The notes beneath the pieces are model-generated. The model was not told the origin of the DNA. It saw only the letters and a list, made by a program, of their open reading frames with translations, and did no database searches. Shown here one piece after another: positions 7,505 to 15,019 of a stretch of DNA of 64,000 nt (position 1 is its first letter; each line of letters begins with the position of its first letter). The stretch is taken from the NCBI GenBank assembly GCA_964544055.1, contig CAZJAA010000002.1, forward strand, positions 1-64,000, in the 5' to 3' direction. This DNA comes from SIG299 sp964544055. Lineage in GTDB: Bacteria; Bacillota; Clostridia; Lachnospirales; Lachnospiraceae. Position numbers and translations under genes: made by a program.

Positions 7505-9589
7505 TTACTCTTCATAATTTTTTTCGACATAATCGAGAATTGCTTTATTGTCCTCCAGCATCCGGCATCCAAGATAATACATGGAGCCGTTTCTTGTGAT
7601 ACGGATAATCGTACCTTCCAACCGCTTATTTTCCAGTACATCCAGACCATCCACCTGCAGACTGACAAAGCAGCCCTTTTTATCTTCAATATCCTTTTCG
7701 GTTGTGGCAAATGCAAAACCACCGGCACTGATATTGACCATATTACCTGTAAACTTTCTGCCAAGTTCCGTCATATAAGCGGTGTATGTATTATTAATTG
7801 CCATTCGAGGATATTTTCTGCGGTTCAAAACCTTCGGATTGCCTTCCACGCTAATACGGAACTCGCCGTTGTTCAATAATAAAACTCTGACATCATTCCA
7901 CTCATAAAGACTGTTGTTTACAACAATTCGGATACCGACTCTTGTCTTTTTGGAAAGGCTAAGTCCCTTGATTTGCTCCGTTACAAGGAAATCAGCACCC
8001 ACTTCCTTGATTTTTGTTTTAAACTCAGTTTTTACACTATTTTCGCCGATAAAAAGACTCATGTGCATTCCTGCGCTTATGTCTTTCATGCCCATAAAGC
8101 CGCCGCTGCCTAATTCTTCTATCAGTTTTCCAACCACAGTTTCAATCTTTGATACATTTTCGGAAGTTTCTTCATACTTGCTTCTCATAATTCTGGTATT
8201 GCTGTCTGCATCAGAAATACGCATTGTCATAAGATTCATGACATCCTTTACCTGCTGCATATTGCCGACCATGTTCTGGTTGGAGCTTTCCACTTCCTTC
8301 ATGGCGGTATCTACTACTTGAATATTTGTTCCGAGCTTTATTGTTTTTTCGGTAATACTGGTTACGCTTCCACTAACCAAATTGATTTTTTCAAGCGTAG
8401 TAGCAATCAACTCTAACGTTCTGGTAATTGCTTCTGTCATTGCATCCGAAGTTTCTTCCAGCTCAGAAAGCGCATTCATAATGCTGGTAGAAGAATTCTG
8501 GGTTCCTTCACTTAAGTTTCTGATTTCATCTGCAACTACGGCAAATCCTCTTCCGGCTTCTCCTGCTCTTGCAGCCTCAATAGAGGCATTCAGTGCCAAA
8601 AGATTGGTCTGGCTTGTAATCTGGCGGATGGTTCCGGTTTCTTCCTTTACCATTTCAAATTCACTCTTGAACTTCCGGAGGATGTTGTCTACCTCCGAGG
8701 AAAGCTGTGCCATTTCATTGGTAGACCTTACGGCATCTTCCAGCTGTTCCGAACTTTCTCTTGCATATCCGACAGACAGTTCCATTTCTGTTACCATTTC
8801 CTGAACCATAGACGCAACATGCTCTACCTGTGCATTGATTTTTTCTGTCATTTCCACGGAAGATTCCGTACGGTCGCGCAGCACAAGATTATCCTCATTC
8901 AGCTGTTCCATGCTGGCTGCCACATCATTGGCACTCATCCTGTTTTCATCGGAAAGCTCACGCACAACCGTTACACCATCGACCACTGCATTACTTGCAT
9001 CTTTTACCTTATCTACCGTTTCCACAACTCTGACAAGGTTTCCTTTGACGGATTCTAACATGGCACCATCTGACTGATTCAGATGATTAATTGCCATGAT
9101 AAAGCTTGCATAGGATAAAACAACGGTAGCAAGCATAATTTCATAGTTTTCCATATTCGCTGAAATATCGTTTCCCTCCATCACATCACGCAAAATTACA
9201 AGTGCAATGGCAAGAACATTCCAGCAACCACACCGGATAATCATGGAACGGTCTTTATAAAGAATCAACAAACTGGTAAGCGGAAAAATAAAAGCAAATG
9301 CCAGCGCATTAATGGTAGTATAAAGAACGAACAGATAAAACACACCGAAACCGACTGCAATAAATTCTTTGTAGGCACCATAAGCCATACCTTTAATTTT
9401 TAACGCAATAATACCCACAATAAACGGAATCCACGCAATACACATAAATAATGTGTAGTATGCCATATCACGAATTCCTTTTTTTACTACAAGTGCATAG
9501 GACACTGTCAAAATCAGATTAATAATCATCCACATAATCATGGCTTTTGTGTTTGCACTTTTTCTGAATTTTGCCTCATCGTATTCCAT
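7505..9589 (-). CDS. Methyl-accepting chemotaxis protein with C-terminal PilZ domain
   Basis: A 694-residue inner-membrane receptor. The start at 9589 (MEYDEAKF) has AGAAGGAG just upstream; the open frame runs 29 codons further without a good site. Residues ~15-190 form five or six membrane helices with almost no extracellular part, so the signal may be sensed in or near the membrane. A long coiled coil follows with the conserved receptor tip (LLALNASIEAARAGEAGRG then FAVVADEIRNLSE), which binds CheA/CheW. The last ~190 residues look like a YcgR-type module ending in a PilZ domain with RRKYPR and NISAGG, the cyclic-di-GMP binding signature. The receptor could therefore tune chemotaxis to cyclic-di-GMP. 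No che genes are nearby. Confidence 0.93.
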   Translation of the reverse strand: MEYDEAKFRKSANTKAMIMWMIINLILTVSYALVVKKGIRDMAYYTLFMCIAWIPFIVGIIALKIKGMAYGAYKEFIAVGFGVFYLFVLYTTINALAFAFIFPLTSLLILYKDRSMIIRCGCWNVLAIALVILRDVMEGNDISANMENYEIMLATVVLSYASFIMAINHLNQSDGAMLESVKGNLVRVVETVDKVKDASNAVVDGVTVVRELSDENRMSANDVAASMEQLNEDNLVLRDRTESSVEMTEKINAQVEHVASMVQEMVTEMELSVGYARESSEQLEDAVRSTNEMAQLSSEVDNILRKFKSEFEMVKEETGTIRQITSQTNLLALNASIEAARAGEAGRGFAVVADEIRNLSEGTQNSSTSIMNALSELEETSDAMTEAITRTLELIATTLEKINLVSGSVTSITEKTIKLGTNIQVVDTAMKEVESSNQNMVGNMQQVKDVMNLMTMRISDADSNTRIMRSKYEETSENVSKIETVVGKLIEELGSGGFMGMKDISAGMHMSLFIGENSVKTEFKTKIKEVGADFLVTEQIKGLSLSKKTRVGIRIVVNNSLYEWNDVRVLLLNNGEFRISVEGNPKVLNRRKYPRMAINNTYTAYMTELGRKFTGNMVNISAGGFAFATTEKDIEDKKGCFVSLQVDGLDVLENKRLEGTIIRITRNGSMYYLGCRMLEDNKAILDYVEKNYEE

Positions 9590-9715
9590 AAGTTTTCTCC
9601 TTCTTCCATAAAAATTGTATATAGTGCTGTTTAACCTGCGCACAAAAAATCCGAAAACAAACCGTTTTTGGAGCAAACTGTGAGCAAAAAAACTGCAATC
9701 TATATAATTACATTA

Positions 9716-9744
9716 ATTATACCCTCTTTTTCTTTCAGTTGCAA
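9716..9744 (-). promoter_or_regulatory. Promoter of the PilZ chemoreceptor gene
   Basis: On the - strand: TTGCAA (9739-9744), a 17-bp spacer and TATAAT (9716-9721). The TTGCAA box is self-complementary and is also the -35 box of the divergent promoter on the other strand. Confidence 0.7.
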
Positions 9745-9767
9745 GCTTTTTCCAAAAGAGTTATAAT
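9739..9767 (+). promoter_or_regulatory. Divergent promoter of the 78-residue gene, sharing its -35 box
   Basis: On the + strand: TTGCAA (9739-9744), a 17-bp spacer and TATAAT (9762-9767). The same palindromic hexamer serves the opposite promoter, with equal spacing, so RNA polymerase could occupy only one at a time. Confidence 0.7.
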
Positions 9768-9806
9768 AAAGAAAAATTAATCAAGTTATACGAGGTGACA
9801 AACTAT

Positions 9807-10043
9807 ATGGCACGACTGATGAAATTTAAAATGGAACGTCCCGGACAGGTTGAAGCGGGACAGGTAGTGGAAATCCGGGAAGGCACCCTTCCAAACTCTG
9901 TATTTTATTATGTGATTGAACCGGCAGTTGCCATGTCCGGTAACTTTTCTCTTGGGGAACGGCTGCTTGCCAGAAGCGGCACCGTAACAGAAATTTCAGA
10001 GGAACTCAGAGGTTTTTACGTTACTGTTTCCTTTGAAGAATAA
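9807..10043 (+). CDS. Small conserved-looking protein of unknown function, 78 residues
   Basis: I do not recognise this family. The ATG at 9807 lies 9 bases after a GAGGTG ribosome site; an in-frame GTG at 9795 overlaps that site and is less likely. The product starts MARLMKFKMERPGQVEAG, has no signal peptide or membrane helix, and alternates charged and beta-prone stretches (GQVVEIREG, FYYVIEP, GFYVTVSF), suggesting a small beta-rich cytoplasmic fold. It has its own promoter and a strong terminator, which supports a real gene. It is divergent from a cyclic-di-GMP-linked chemoreceptor and may be co-regulated with it. Confidence 0.75.
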   Translation: MARLMKFKMERPGQVEAGQVVEIREGTLPNSVFYYVIEPAVAMSGNFSLGERLLARSGTVTEISEELRGFYVTVSFEE

Positions 10044-10052
10044 TCGGCAGAT

Positions 10053-10088
10053 AAAAATCCGGCAAATTTTATTTTCTGCCGGATTTTT
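10053..10088. terminator. Bidirectional terminator between convergent genes
   Basis: Arms 10053-10064 and 10077-10088 form a perfect 12-bp stem with a GC-rich core and A/T-rich outer ends, so each strand ends in a run of T. It sits between the 78-residue gene and the CarD-like gene. Confidence 0.88.
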
Positions 10089-10104
10089 GTCTAAATTGTT
10101 ATTT

Positions 10105-10605
10105 TCATTTTTTAACGGAAGCTGACAGCTTTTCCAGTTCTGCTGCTGTAGCTTCCTGACCAATAATAAGAGCCAGTTCCTCTTTCAAACGTTCTTCCAC
10201 GCTTTTTAAATACCGCTCGTCGGTTGTAGTTACTTTTTTTCCAAGTGCCATTCTCGCTGCCCGTCTGGCATATAAGGTTTTTAAAAGGCCAAGCCAGCGA
10301 TAACAGTCTACAGAATACAATTCTTCTCTGTAAATACTTTCGCACTGCTTTTCGTTTACAATAACAGGTCCCTCAATTTGTGAAGCATTTTTTATAAGTT
10401 TGTTTACTTCTTCACTTGACAGAATACGGCGCATTTTCACTTTAGCATTATCTACCGGTGTGTAAATTTTTTCTTCTTTTTTACCAACCGGTATTAAAAG
10501 ATAACATTTCGTATCCTCCTGTAACCCCGGCACACCCTGCACAATTTCTTCTACTCTGCATACACCGCTTGTTGCGTATTGCACAAGTTCTCCTATCTGA
10601 TACAT
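10105..10605 (-). CDS. CarD/CdnL-type RNA polymerase-binding regulator
   Basis: A 166-residue protein. The N-terminal ~60 residues (IGELVQYATSGVCRVEEI, then YLLIPVGKKEEKIYTPVDN) form the CarD/TRCF Tudor-like domain that binds the RNA polymerase beta subunit. The rest is helical with basic patches (YARRAARMALGKK), as in the DNA-binding part of CdnL proteins. The start at 10605 (MYQIGEL) has GGAGG seven bases upstream; the ATG at 10620 overlaps that site. In other bacteria such proteins stabilise open promoter complexes, often at rRNA promoters. It is monocistronic, with its own promoter and terminator. Confidence 0.88.
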   Translation of the reverse strand: MYQIGELVQYATSGVCRVEEIVQGVPGLQEDTKCYLLIPVGKKEEKIYTPVDNAKVKMRRILSSEEVNKLIKNASQIEGPVIVNEKQCESIYREELYSVDCYRWLGLLKTLYARRAARMALGKKVTTTDERYLKSVEERLKEELALIIGQEATAAELEKLSASVKK

Positions 10606-10656
10606 TTTGCATTCCTCCATCTCGTATAAGAAGTCTAAGCTATCTATACAAAAGAT

Positions 10657-10685
10657 ATTTTAGCACAAAATCGTCAGATTTGTAA
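10657..10685 (-). promoter_or_regulatory. Promoter of the CarD-like gene
   Basis: On the - strand: TTACAA (10680-10685), 17-bp spacer, TAAAAT (10657-10662), about 50 bp before the start codon. Confidence 0.55.
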
Positions 10686-10750
10686 GCACTTTTTTTAAAA
10701 AATGTCACATCATTCGTTACCGGCATAAAGTATGAACGAGCCGTAAACCA

Positions 10751-11881
10751 TTATTCTACATGCTCAACTTTTGCATTTCCCTCTGCTTCAACAATAACAG
10801 CTTCTGAAATAATATATTCAAAAACAAGTTCGGACTGAATCTGCTGACGTATCGCCTCTTCGCCGCCATACTCGTCATACATATCCTGTTCTTCCAGCTC
10901 GAAATAAGTAAGATAATGCTGCAAACGGGTTCGGTAATCTTCCTCCGTCAGTTCCTTCGCAAAAATTTCTCCCATGATAAGCTCATTTTTTACAAGTTCA
11001 TTTGCATATTCTTCTGCATAAGCGGAAAGTACCTCCAAAGAGGAAAAACCCATCAGGTAAGACAATGCCGTTTCTGTGTCCAGACCATAATATGCACCAT
11101 AATAATCTGCATAACTGGTATAATAGTCAATGATTTCCTGTTTCTGTGCTTCAACTTTATCCTGCGGAAAATTTTCTATCTGGCAGGAATTCATCAGTTC
11201 ATTTGAAATCTGCTCATAAAAGCTGTTCTGATTTAAGGAATCATACAAGGCAATGATAAATTCTGCGGATGTATCATAATTGAAAATTTCTGAAACAAAA
11301 GAATCCGTAAGCTCCGGAACCGTCCATTCTTTTACTTCATTCACTGTAACGGTAAATACAACCTTCTGACCTGCCATTTCCTCATTAAAATAGCTTTCCG
11401 GGAACGTTAAATCAAGCGTTCTGACTTCTCCGGCAACTGCTCCGATCAATCCGTCTTCAAAGCCATCAATAAAAGAATCCGAACCCAGCACAAGGTCAAA
11501 TCCATTTTCCGAGTCATTTGTGCCGCCTTCAAAGGCAACGCCGTCTTTCGTTCCAACGTAATTTATATTTACCTCATCCTTTTCTTCCGCAGCACGGTTT
11601 ACTACGACATATTCTCCGTAATTTTCCAAAATGTTTTTTATTTCCTCTGCTACAACAGAAGATTCTACCTCATACAAGGTTAACCCTTTATACTCCCCCA
11701 GAAGAACAGTCGGTGCAGGCGTAGCTTCATTGGAGGCTTCGGTCGGTGCAGGTGTTATTTCATCAGAAGCTTTCTGTGTCGGCGTAGGTGTTTCGTTATC
11801 GGAAGCTTTCGTTCCACAGCCGGCAAGCATACTTACAGCCACCGCTCCAATCAACAACATACTCATCCATTTTCTTTTCAT
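10751..11881 (-). CDS. Trigger-factor-like FKBP peptidyl-prolyl isomerase lipoprotein
   Basis: A 376-residue predicted lipoprotein: basic start MKRKWM, hydrophobic stretch, lipobox LAGC, then a Thr/Pro/Glu-rich linker with near-repeats of PAPTEASNEATPAPT. An FKBP domain follows (DEVNINYVGTKDGVAFEGGT, then LVLGSDSFIDGFEDGLIG), with the usual aromatic and GFE positions. The remaining ~200 residues are helical and acidic, like the trigger factor C-terminal arms. It likely helps fold exported proteins outside the membrane, as extracytoplasmic isomerases do in Gram-positive bacteria. The start at 11881 has AAGGAG upstream. The downstream hairpin is weak (about 10690-10745). Confidence 0.88.
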   Translation of the reverse strand: MKRKWMSMLLIGAVAVSMLAGCGTKASDNETPTPTQKASDEITPAPTEASNEATPAPTVLLGEYKGLTLYEVESSVVAEEIKNILENYGEYVVVNRAAEEKDEVNINYVGTKDGVAFEGGTNDSENGFDLVLGSDSFIDGFEDGLIGAVAGEVRTLDLTFPESYFNEEMAGQKVVFTVTVNEVKEWTVPELTDSFVSEIFNYDTSAEFIIALYDSLNQNSFYEQISNELMNSCQIENFPQDKVEAQKQEIIDYYTSYADYYGAYYGLDTETALSYLMGFSSLEVLSAYAEEYANELVKNELIMGEIFAKELTEEDYRTRLQHYLTYFELEEQDMYDEYGGEEAIRQQIQSELVFEYIISEAVIVEAEGNAKVEHVE

Positions 11882-12031
11882 ATTTACATATTCTCCTTCG
11901 CATATCAAAATCGGTTTTATTGCTGCCTCAAGCTTTTAAATGGCAACCATATCCTAATCAGTATACGACATTTTTCCCTGTTTTGCAATCCCCGGCATTC
12001 TTGATTTTTGCATTTGGGATTACACCGGGTA

Positions 12032-12377
12032 CTAGAACGTGCCGGCATAGTTGTACAAAGACGCCTCTTGAAAAATGTTTTTACCGAATACTTCTTCATA
12101 TTCCAAAATCAGCAAGTCCTCAATAACCTCTCTTAAATGTGCCGGAAAAACCTGGTTTTTTGCCAAAATCTGAACAATTTTTGTTATCAGACATTGTTTG
12201 GATGTAACCCTCTGTACCTTTTCTGATGAAATCATTTTTTCTGCCTCAAACAGACGACAACAGATTCCATATTCCACCAGATGTTCCTTGCTTTGCTCCT
12301 CCTGCTGTATTACTTCATACTCTATCCTGTATGCGGTTTCTTCTACCTTCGTACTTATACATTTTATTTCCGGCATT
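12032..12377 (-). CDS. Small hypothetical protein, DUF6514-like
   Basis: A 114-residue cytoplasmic protein starting MPEIKCIS, six bases after GGAGGAG. It has a mixed N-terminal part (VEETAYRIEYEVIQQ, HLVEYGICCRLFEAEK) and a helical C-terminal part (TKIVQILAKNQVFPAHLREVIEDLL). The pattern resembles the DUF6514 proteins of Clostridia, whose function is unknown; that match is from memory and uncertain. It is divergent from the broken repressor gene at 12639. No operon partner is seen. Confidence 0.65.
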
Positions 12378-12551
12378 TCCTGCTCCTCCACTTATTTTTT
12401 CGTTACTGCTCACTTCCAAATCTTTTTATTCACAGCCAATCATTCGTTTAACTGCTGTGCGAAAACCACACTCCTTTAAAATTTTTGTTTATTTTTACCT
12501 TGTTACGGCAACCTTTTATCAAAAAAACACGTTGAAATTTTATTCCAGGAC

Positions 12552-12580
12552 TTGACAATTCTCAATATCATTGATAACAT
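12552..12580 (+). promoter_or_regulatory. Promoter of the XRE/LexA-like repressor gene
   Basis: TTGACA (12552-12557), 17-bp spacer, TAACAT (12575-12580). The AT-rich sequence around it may hold the repressor's own operators, but none is clear. The rest of the 12378-12638 spacer shows nothing else. Confidence 0.65.
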
Positions 12581-12638
12581 TAATTTTGTGGATAAAAATT
12601 CCAATATATGTCATGCAAGACACAGGAGGTTGCACAAT

Positions 12639-13332
12639 TTGTTAAGTGAACGATTGAAACAAGCATTTTCAGAAAGAGGTATCACATGGCAGGAATGCGC
12701 CGAACGTGCTGATATTCCGATAGAAACCATGAGAAATTTATATTACGGCAAAGTAAAGGATCCCTAAAGTATCCACCCTGTTGAGCATTGCTCAGGTTCT
12801 GCACACTTCTATCAACTGGATTATGGGCGAAAACGTGTACTCCGAGGAAGAAAAAGAGCTGTTGATGAATTACCGTCAGTGCGGGGTTCACGGAAAAAGC
12901 TATCTTCAGAAAGTTTCCAGATGTGAAGCATTAATTGCATTGGAAGAAAGAGAATCCCCCGAACATTATACCGTTCCCTGTATTATTCCAGGCTGCTATG
13001 TCTGTGACGGTGCCAAATATACCATTGTGGATACCAAGCCAATTTTAACCAATAATCCCGATGTTTTTATGGCACTCTGTGTGCCCAATAATAACTGGGC
13101 TCCCCGGTATTGCAAGCACGATATAATTCTACTGACAAACCGCTATCCCATGCATGGAGAAGAAGCGTTGTTTATCTATAAAGACAAGATATATTATCGA
13201 AAATACATAGAAAAAGAACAGACCAATATTTTACGCTGTATCAATGACCGACAAGAAGAACTTATTTTCAAACGCATGGATTCCGAATCCCTGATTTGTA
13301 TCGGAACAGCTACTGGAATCATCCGAGCTTAA
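12639..13332 (+). pseudogene. XRE helix-turn-helix repressor with S24/LexA-like C-terminus, frameshifted
   Basis: The start is a TTG at 12639, nine bases after AGGAGG (12624-12629). Frame 1 encodes a helix-turn-helix (LLSERLKQAFSERGITW, ADIPIETMRNLYYGKVKDP) and stops at TAA 12765-12767. Reading one base later restores the domain: KVSTLLSIAQVLHTSINWIMGE continues to 13332. The lesion looks like one extra T after CCC at 12762-12764. The C-terminal half (YKDKIYYRKYI, then IGTATGII) resembles the LexA/CI dimerisation fold. It has Asn-Trp-Ala-Pro where active enzymes have the Ser-Met-Glu-Pro region, so self-cleavage is unlikely. There are no phage genes around it. It could be a pseudogene, a sequencing error, or, less likely, a +1 frameshift at CCC-T. 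Confidence 0.8.
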
Positions 13333-13334
13333 AT

Positions 13335-13358
13335 AAAAATGTTCGGACGCATTTTTGC
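13335..13358 (+). terminator. Terminator after the repressor gene
   Basis: Arms 13335-13341 (AAAAATG) and 13350-13356 (CATTTTT) with an 8-nt loop containing CGgaCG. It follows the stop codon within a few bases. Confidence 0.6.
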
Positions 13359-13408
13359 ATCAGGTGCGGTTGCTTGCGGCAAAATCCTTACCGTATGTTA
13401 AGCAAAAC

Positions 13409-13448
13409 CTTTTTGTTTCATAGGAAGACACTCCTATGAAACAAAAAG
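13409..13448. repeat. Perfect 17-bp hairpin downstream of pepT
   Basis: Arms 13409-13425 and 13432-13448 match without error around a 6-nt loop. It lies between the convergent repressor and pepT genes and may terminate pepT. The run of T after it on the - strand is short and broken (GTTTTGCTT), so termination is not certain. Confidence 0.75.
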
Positions 13449-13463
13449 CTGCCGGGCAAAACA

Positions 13464-14696
13464 TCATAAACTCCGATTCTCCTGATATACCGCAATCAGT
13501 TTCAACAGAAATTCCACAATCTGCTCCATATCCTGTACCGGAACATATTCATATTTACCATGGTAATTTTCTCCACCCGTGCAGAGATTCGGACACGGCA
13601 GCCCCATAAAGGAAAGCCTTGCACCGTCCGTACCGCCGCGGATTGGCGAAATCACCGGCGTAATGCCCAGATCCTCCATTGCTTTTGTGGCATTATCTAT
13701 CAAAAACAGATATGGCTCCACTTTTTCTTTCATATTATAGTAGGAATCCTGTACCGTGCATTCTACCGTACCGACACCATATTTTTCATTCAAAAAAGCC
13801 GCCGTTCTTTCAAAACGTGTCTTCTTTTCTTCAAATTTTTCCCTGTCATGGTCACGGATGATATAATACAGTTCTGCTTCCTCCACACCGCCGCTCATAC
13901 GGTCTAAGTGGAAAAATCCCTCGTAACCTTCGGTATATGCCGGATTTTCAAACACAGGCAGCATCTGCTGAAATTCCATACCAATTAACAGAGCATTCAT
14001 CATTTTTCCTTTGGCAGAACCGGGATGAATGCTTGTTCCGTGAATTTTTAACCGACCGGAAGCCGCATTAAAGTTCTCGTATTCAATTTCACCCAAGGCA
14101 CCGCCGTCCACTGTATAAGCAAACTCCGCACCAAATCCGGCAACATCAAAATGATCCACTCCACAGCCCACTTCTTCATCCGGAGTAAACGCAATCTGAA
14201 TTGTCCCATGTGGGATGGACCTGTCCGAAAGCAACGTTTCTGCCATTGTCATAATTTCTGCAATGCCTGCCTTATCATCTGCGCCAAGCAGGGTGGTTCC
14301 ATCGGTTACGATTAAATCCTTGCCCACGTTATGGGAAAGCGATGGAAACATTCCGGCATCCATAAAAATATTCTCTTTCTCATTCAGCATAATCACCCCA
14401 CCATCGTAATTTTTTACGATATGCGGTTTTACATTGGCTCCGCTGATTGCCGGAGAAGTGTCCATATGTGCCAAAAAGCCGAGCACCGGCACTTTTTTAT
14501 CCGATGTGGCAGGAATCGTTGCGTAAACATAGCCATATTCGTCCATGTGCGGATTTAACGCTCCAAGCTCTTTTAATTCCTCCACAAGCATTTTTGCTAA
14601 ATTTTTCTGCTTTTCACTGCTTGGAAAACACGCCGCATCTTCTACGGATTCCGTATCCACAGCAACATATTTTAAAAATCGGTCAACTACTTTCAT
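13464..14696 (-). CDS. pepT: Peptidase T (tripeptide aminopeptidase)
   Basis: A 410-residue cytoplasmic M20 zinc peptidase that removes the N-terminal residue from tripeptides. Metal and catalytic motifs: FLAHMDTSP (first zinc His and following Asp), TLLGADDKAGIAE (bridging Asp), FTPDEEVGCG (catalytic Glu pair), YTVDGGALGE, and PIRGGTDGARLSFMGLPCPNL before the last zinc His in GGENYHGKYEYV. All expected residues are present. The start at 14696 has GAGGAG upstream; the longer frame reaches into the structured region and is not needed. It is a single-gene unit. Confidence 0.95.
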   Translation of the reverse strand: MKVVDRFLKYVAVDTESVEDAACFPSSEKQKNLAKMLVEELKELGALNPHMDEYGYVYATIPATSDKKVPVLGFLAHMDTSPAISGANVKPHIVKNYDGGVIMLNEKENIFMDAGMFPSLSHNVGKDLIVTDGTTLLGADDKAGIAEIMTMAETLLSDRSIPHGTIQIAFTPDEEVGCGVDHFDVAGFGAEFAYTVDGGALGEIEYENFNAASGRLKIHGTSIHPGSAKGKMMNALLIGMEFQQMLPVFENPAYTEGYEGFFHLDRMSGGVEEAELYYIIRDHDREKFEEKKTRFERTAAFLNEKYGVGTVECTVQDSYYNMKEKVEPYLFLIDNATKAMEDLGITPVISPIRGGTDGARLSFMGLPCPNLCTGGENYHGKYEYVPVQDMEQIVEFLLKLIAVYQENRSL

Positions 14697-14707
14697 ACAA
14701 CTCCTCA

Positions 14708-14826
14708 TTTCTGAGCGTTTTTGTTGCGAACGAGGCAAAAGAAACAAAGTTTCTTAAAGAACTTCGCACAGGCGATTTCTTATCTGCCATCAGGGGCTAT
14801 TTGCCTTCGCTCAGAAACAAATAGCC
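14708..14826. repeat. Multi-hairpin palindromic region upstream of pepT
   Basis: A perfect 10-bp inverted repeat (14708-14717 with 14808-14817) encloses smaller ones. These are a TGCGAA/TTCGCA pair (14725-14730 with 14763-14768) and, inside it, a perfect 7-bp AAGAAAC/GTTTCTT hairpin near 14739-14755. An overlapping alternative 9-bp stem pairs 14795-14803 with 14818-14826. The two outer pairings cannot both form, so the RNA or DNA could switch folds. From 14827 to 14931 I see only AT-rich spacer. Confidence 0.65.
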
Positions 14827-14931
14827 GCATCCCGACCAGCGGAACCGTTTTTATCTTACAACACTTTTAAAAAAAAGAAAAGGAAAATCTGTACTTTATC
14901 AAAATTTTACCGTTTCTTTCCGTTCCACCAG

Positions 14932-14960
14932 TTGACAGCAAAAAAAATTTGCGTTATCAT
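14932..14960 (+). promoter_or_regulatory. Promoter of the CNNM/CBS transporter operon
   Basis: TTGACA (14932-14937), 17-bp spacer, TATCAT (14955-14960), about 60 bp before the start codon at 15020. Confidence 0.65.
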
Positions 14961-15019
14961 GGAACAGTATAATTAAAGAATACACCATCATATTTTTTCA
15001 AAAGGAGTGATTTTTTTAA

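Noticed and set aside
12541..12600. Fur or DtxR box in the repressor promoter region
   Set aside because: Only loose AT-rich similarity (TTGATAACATT); no convincing dyad.
12639..13332. Prophage remnant around the repressor
   Set aside because: No integrase, structural phage gene, tRNA or attachment repeat nearby.
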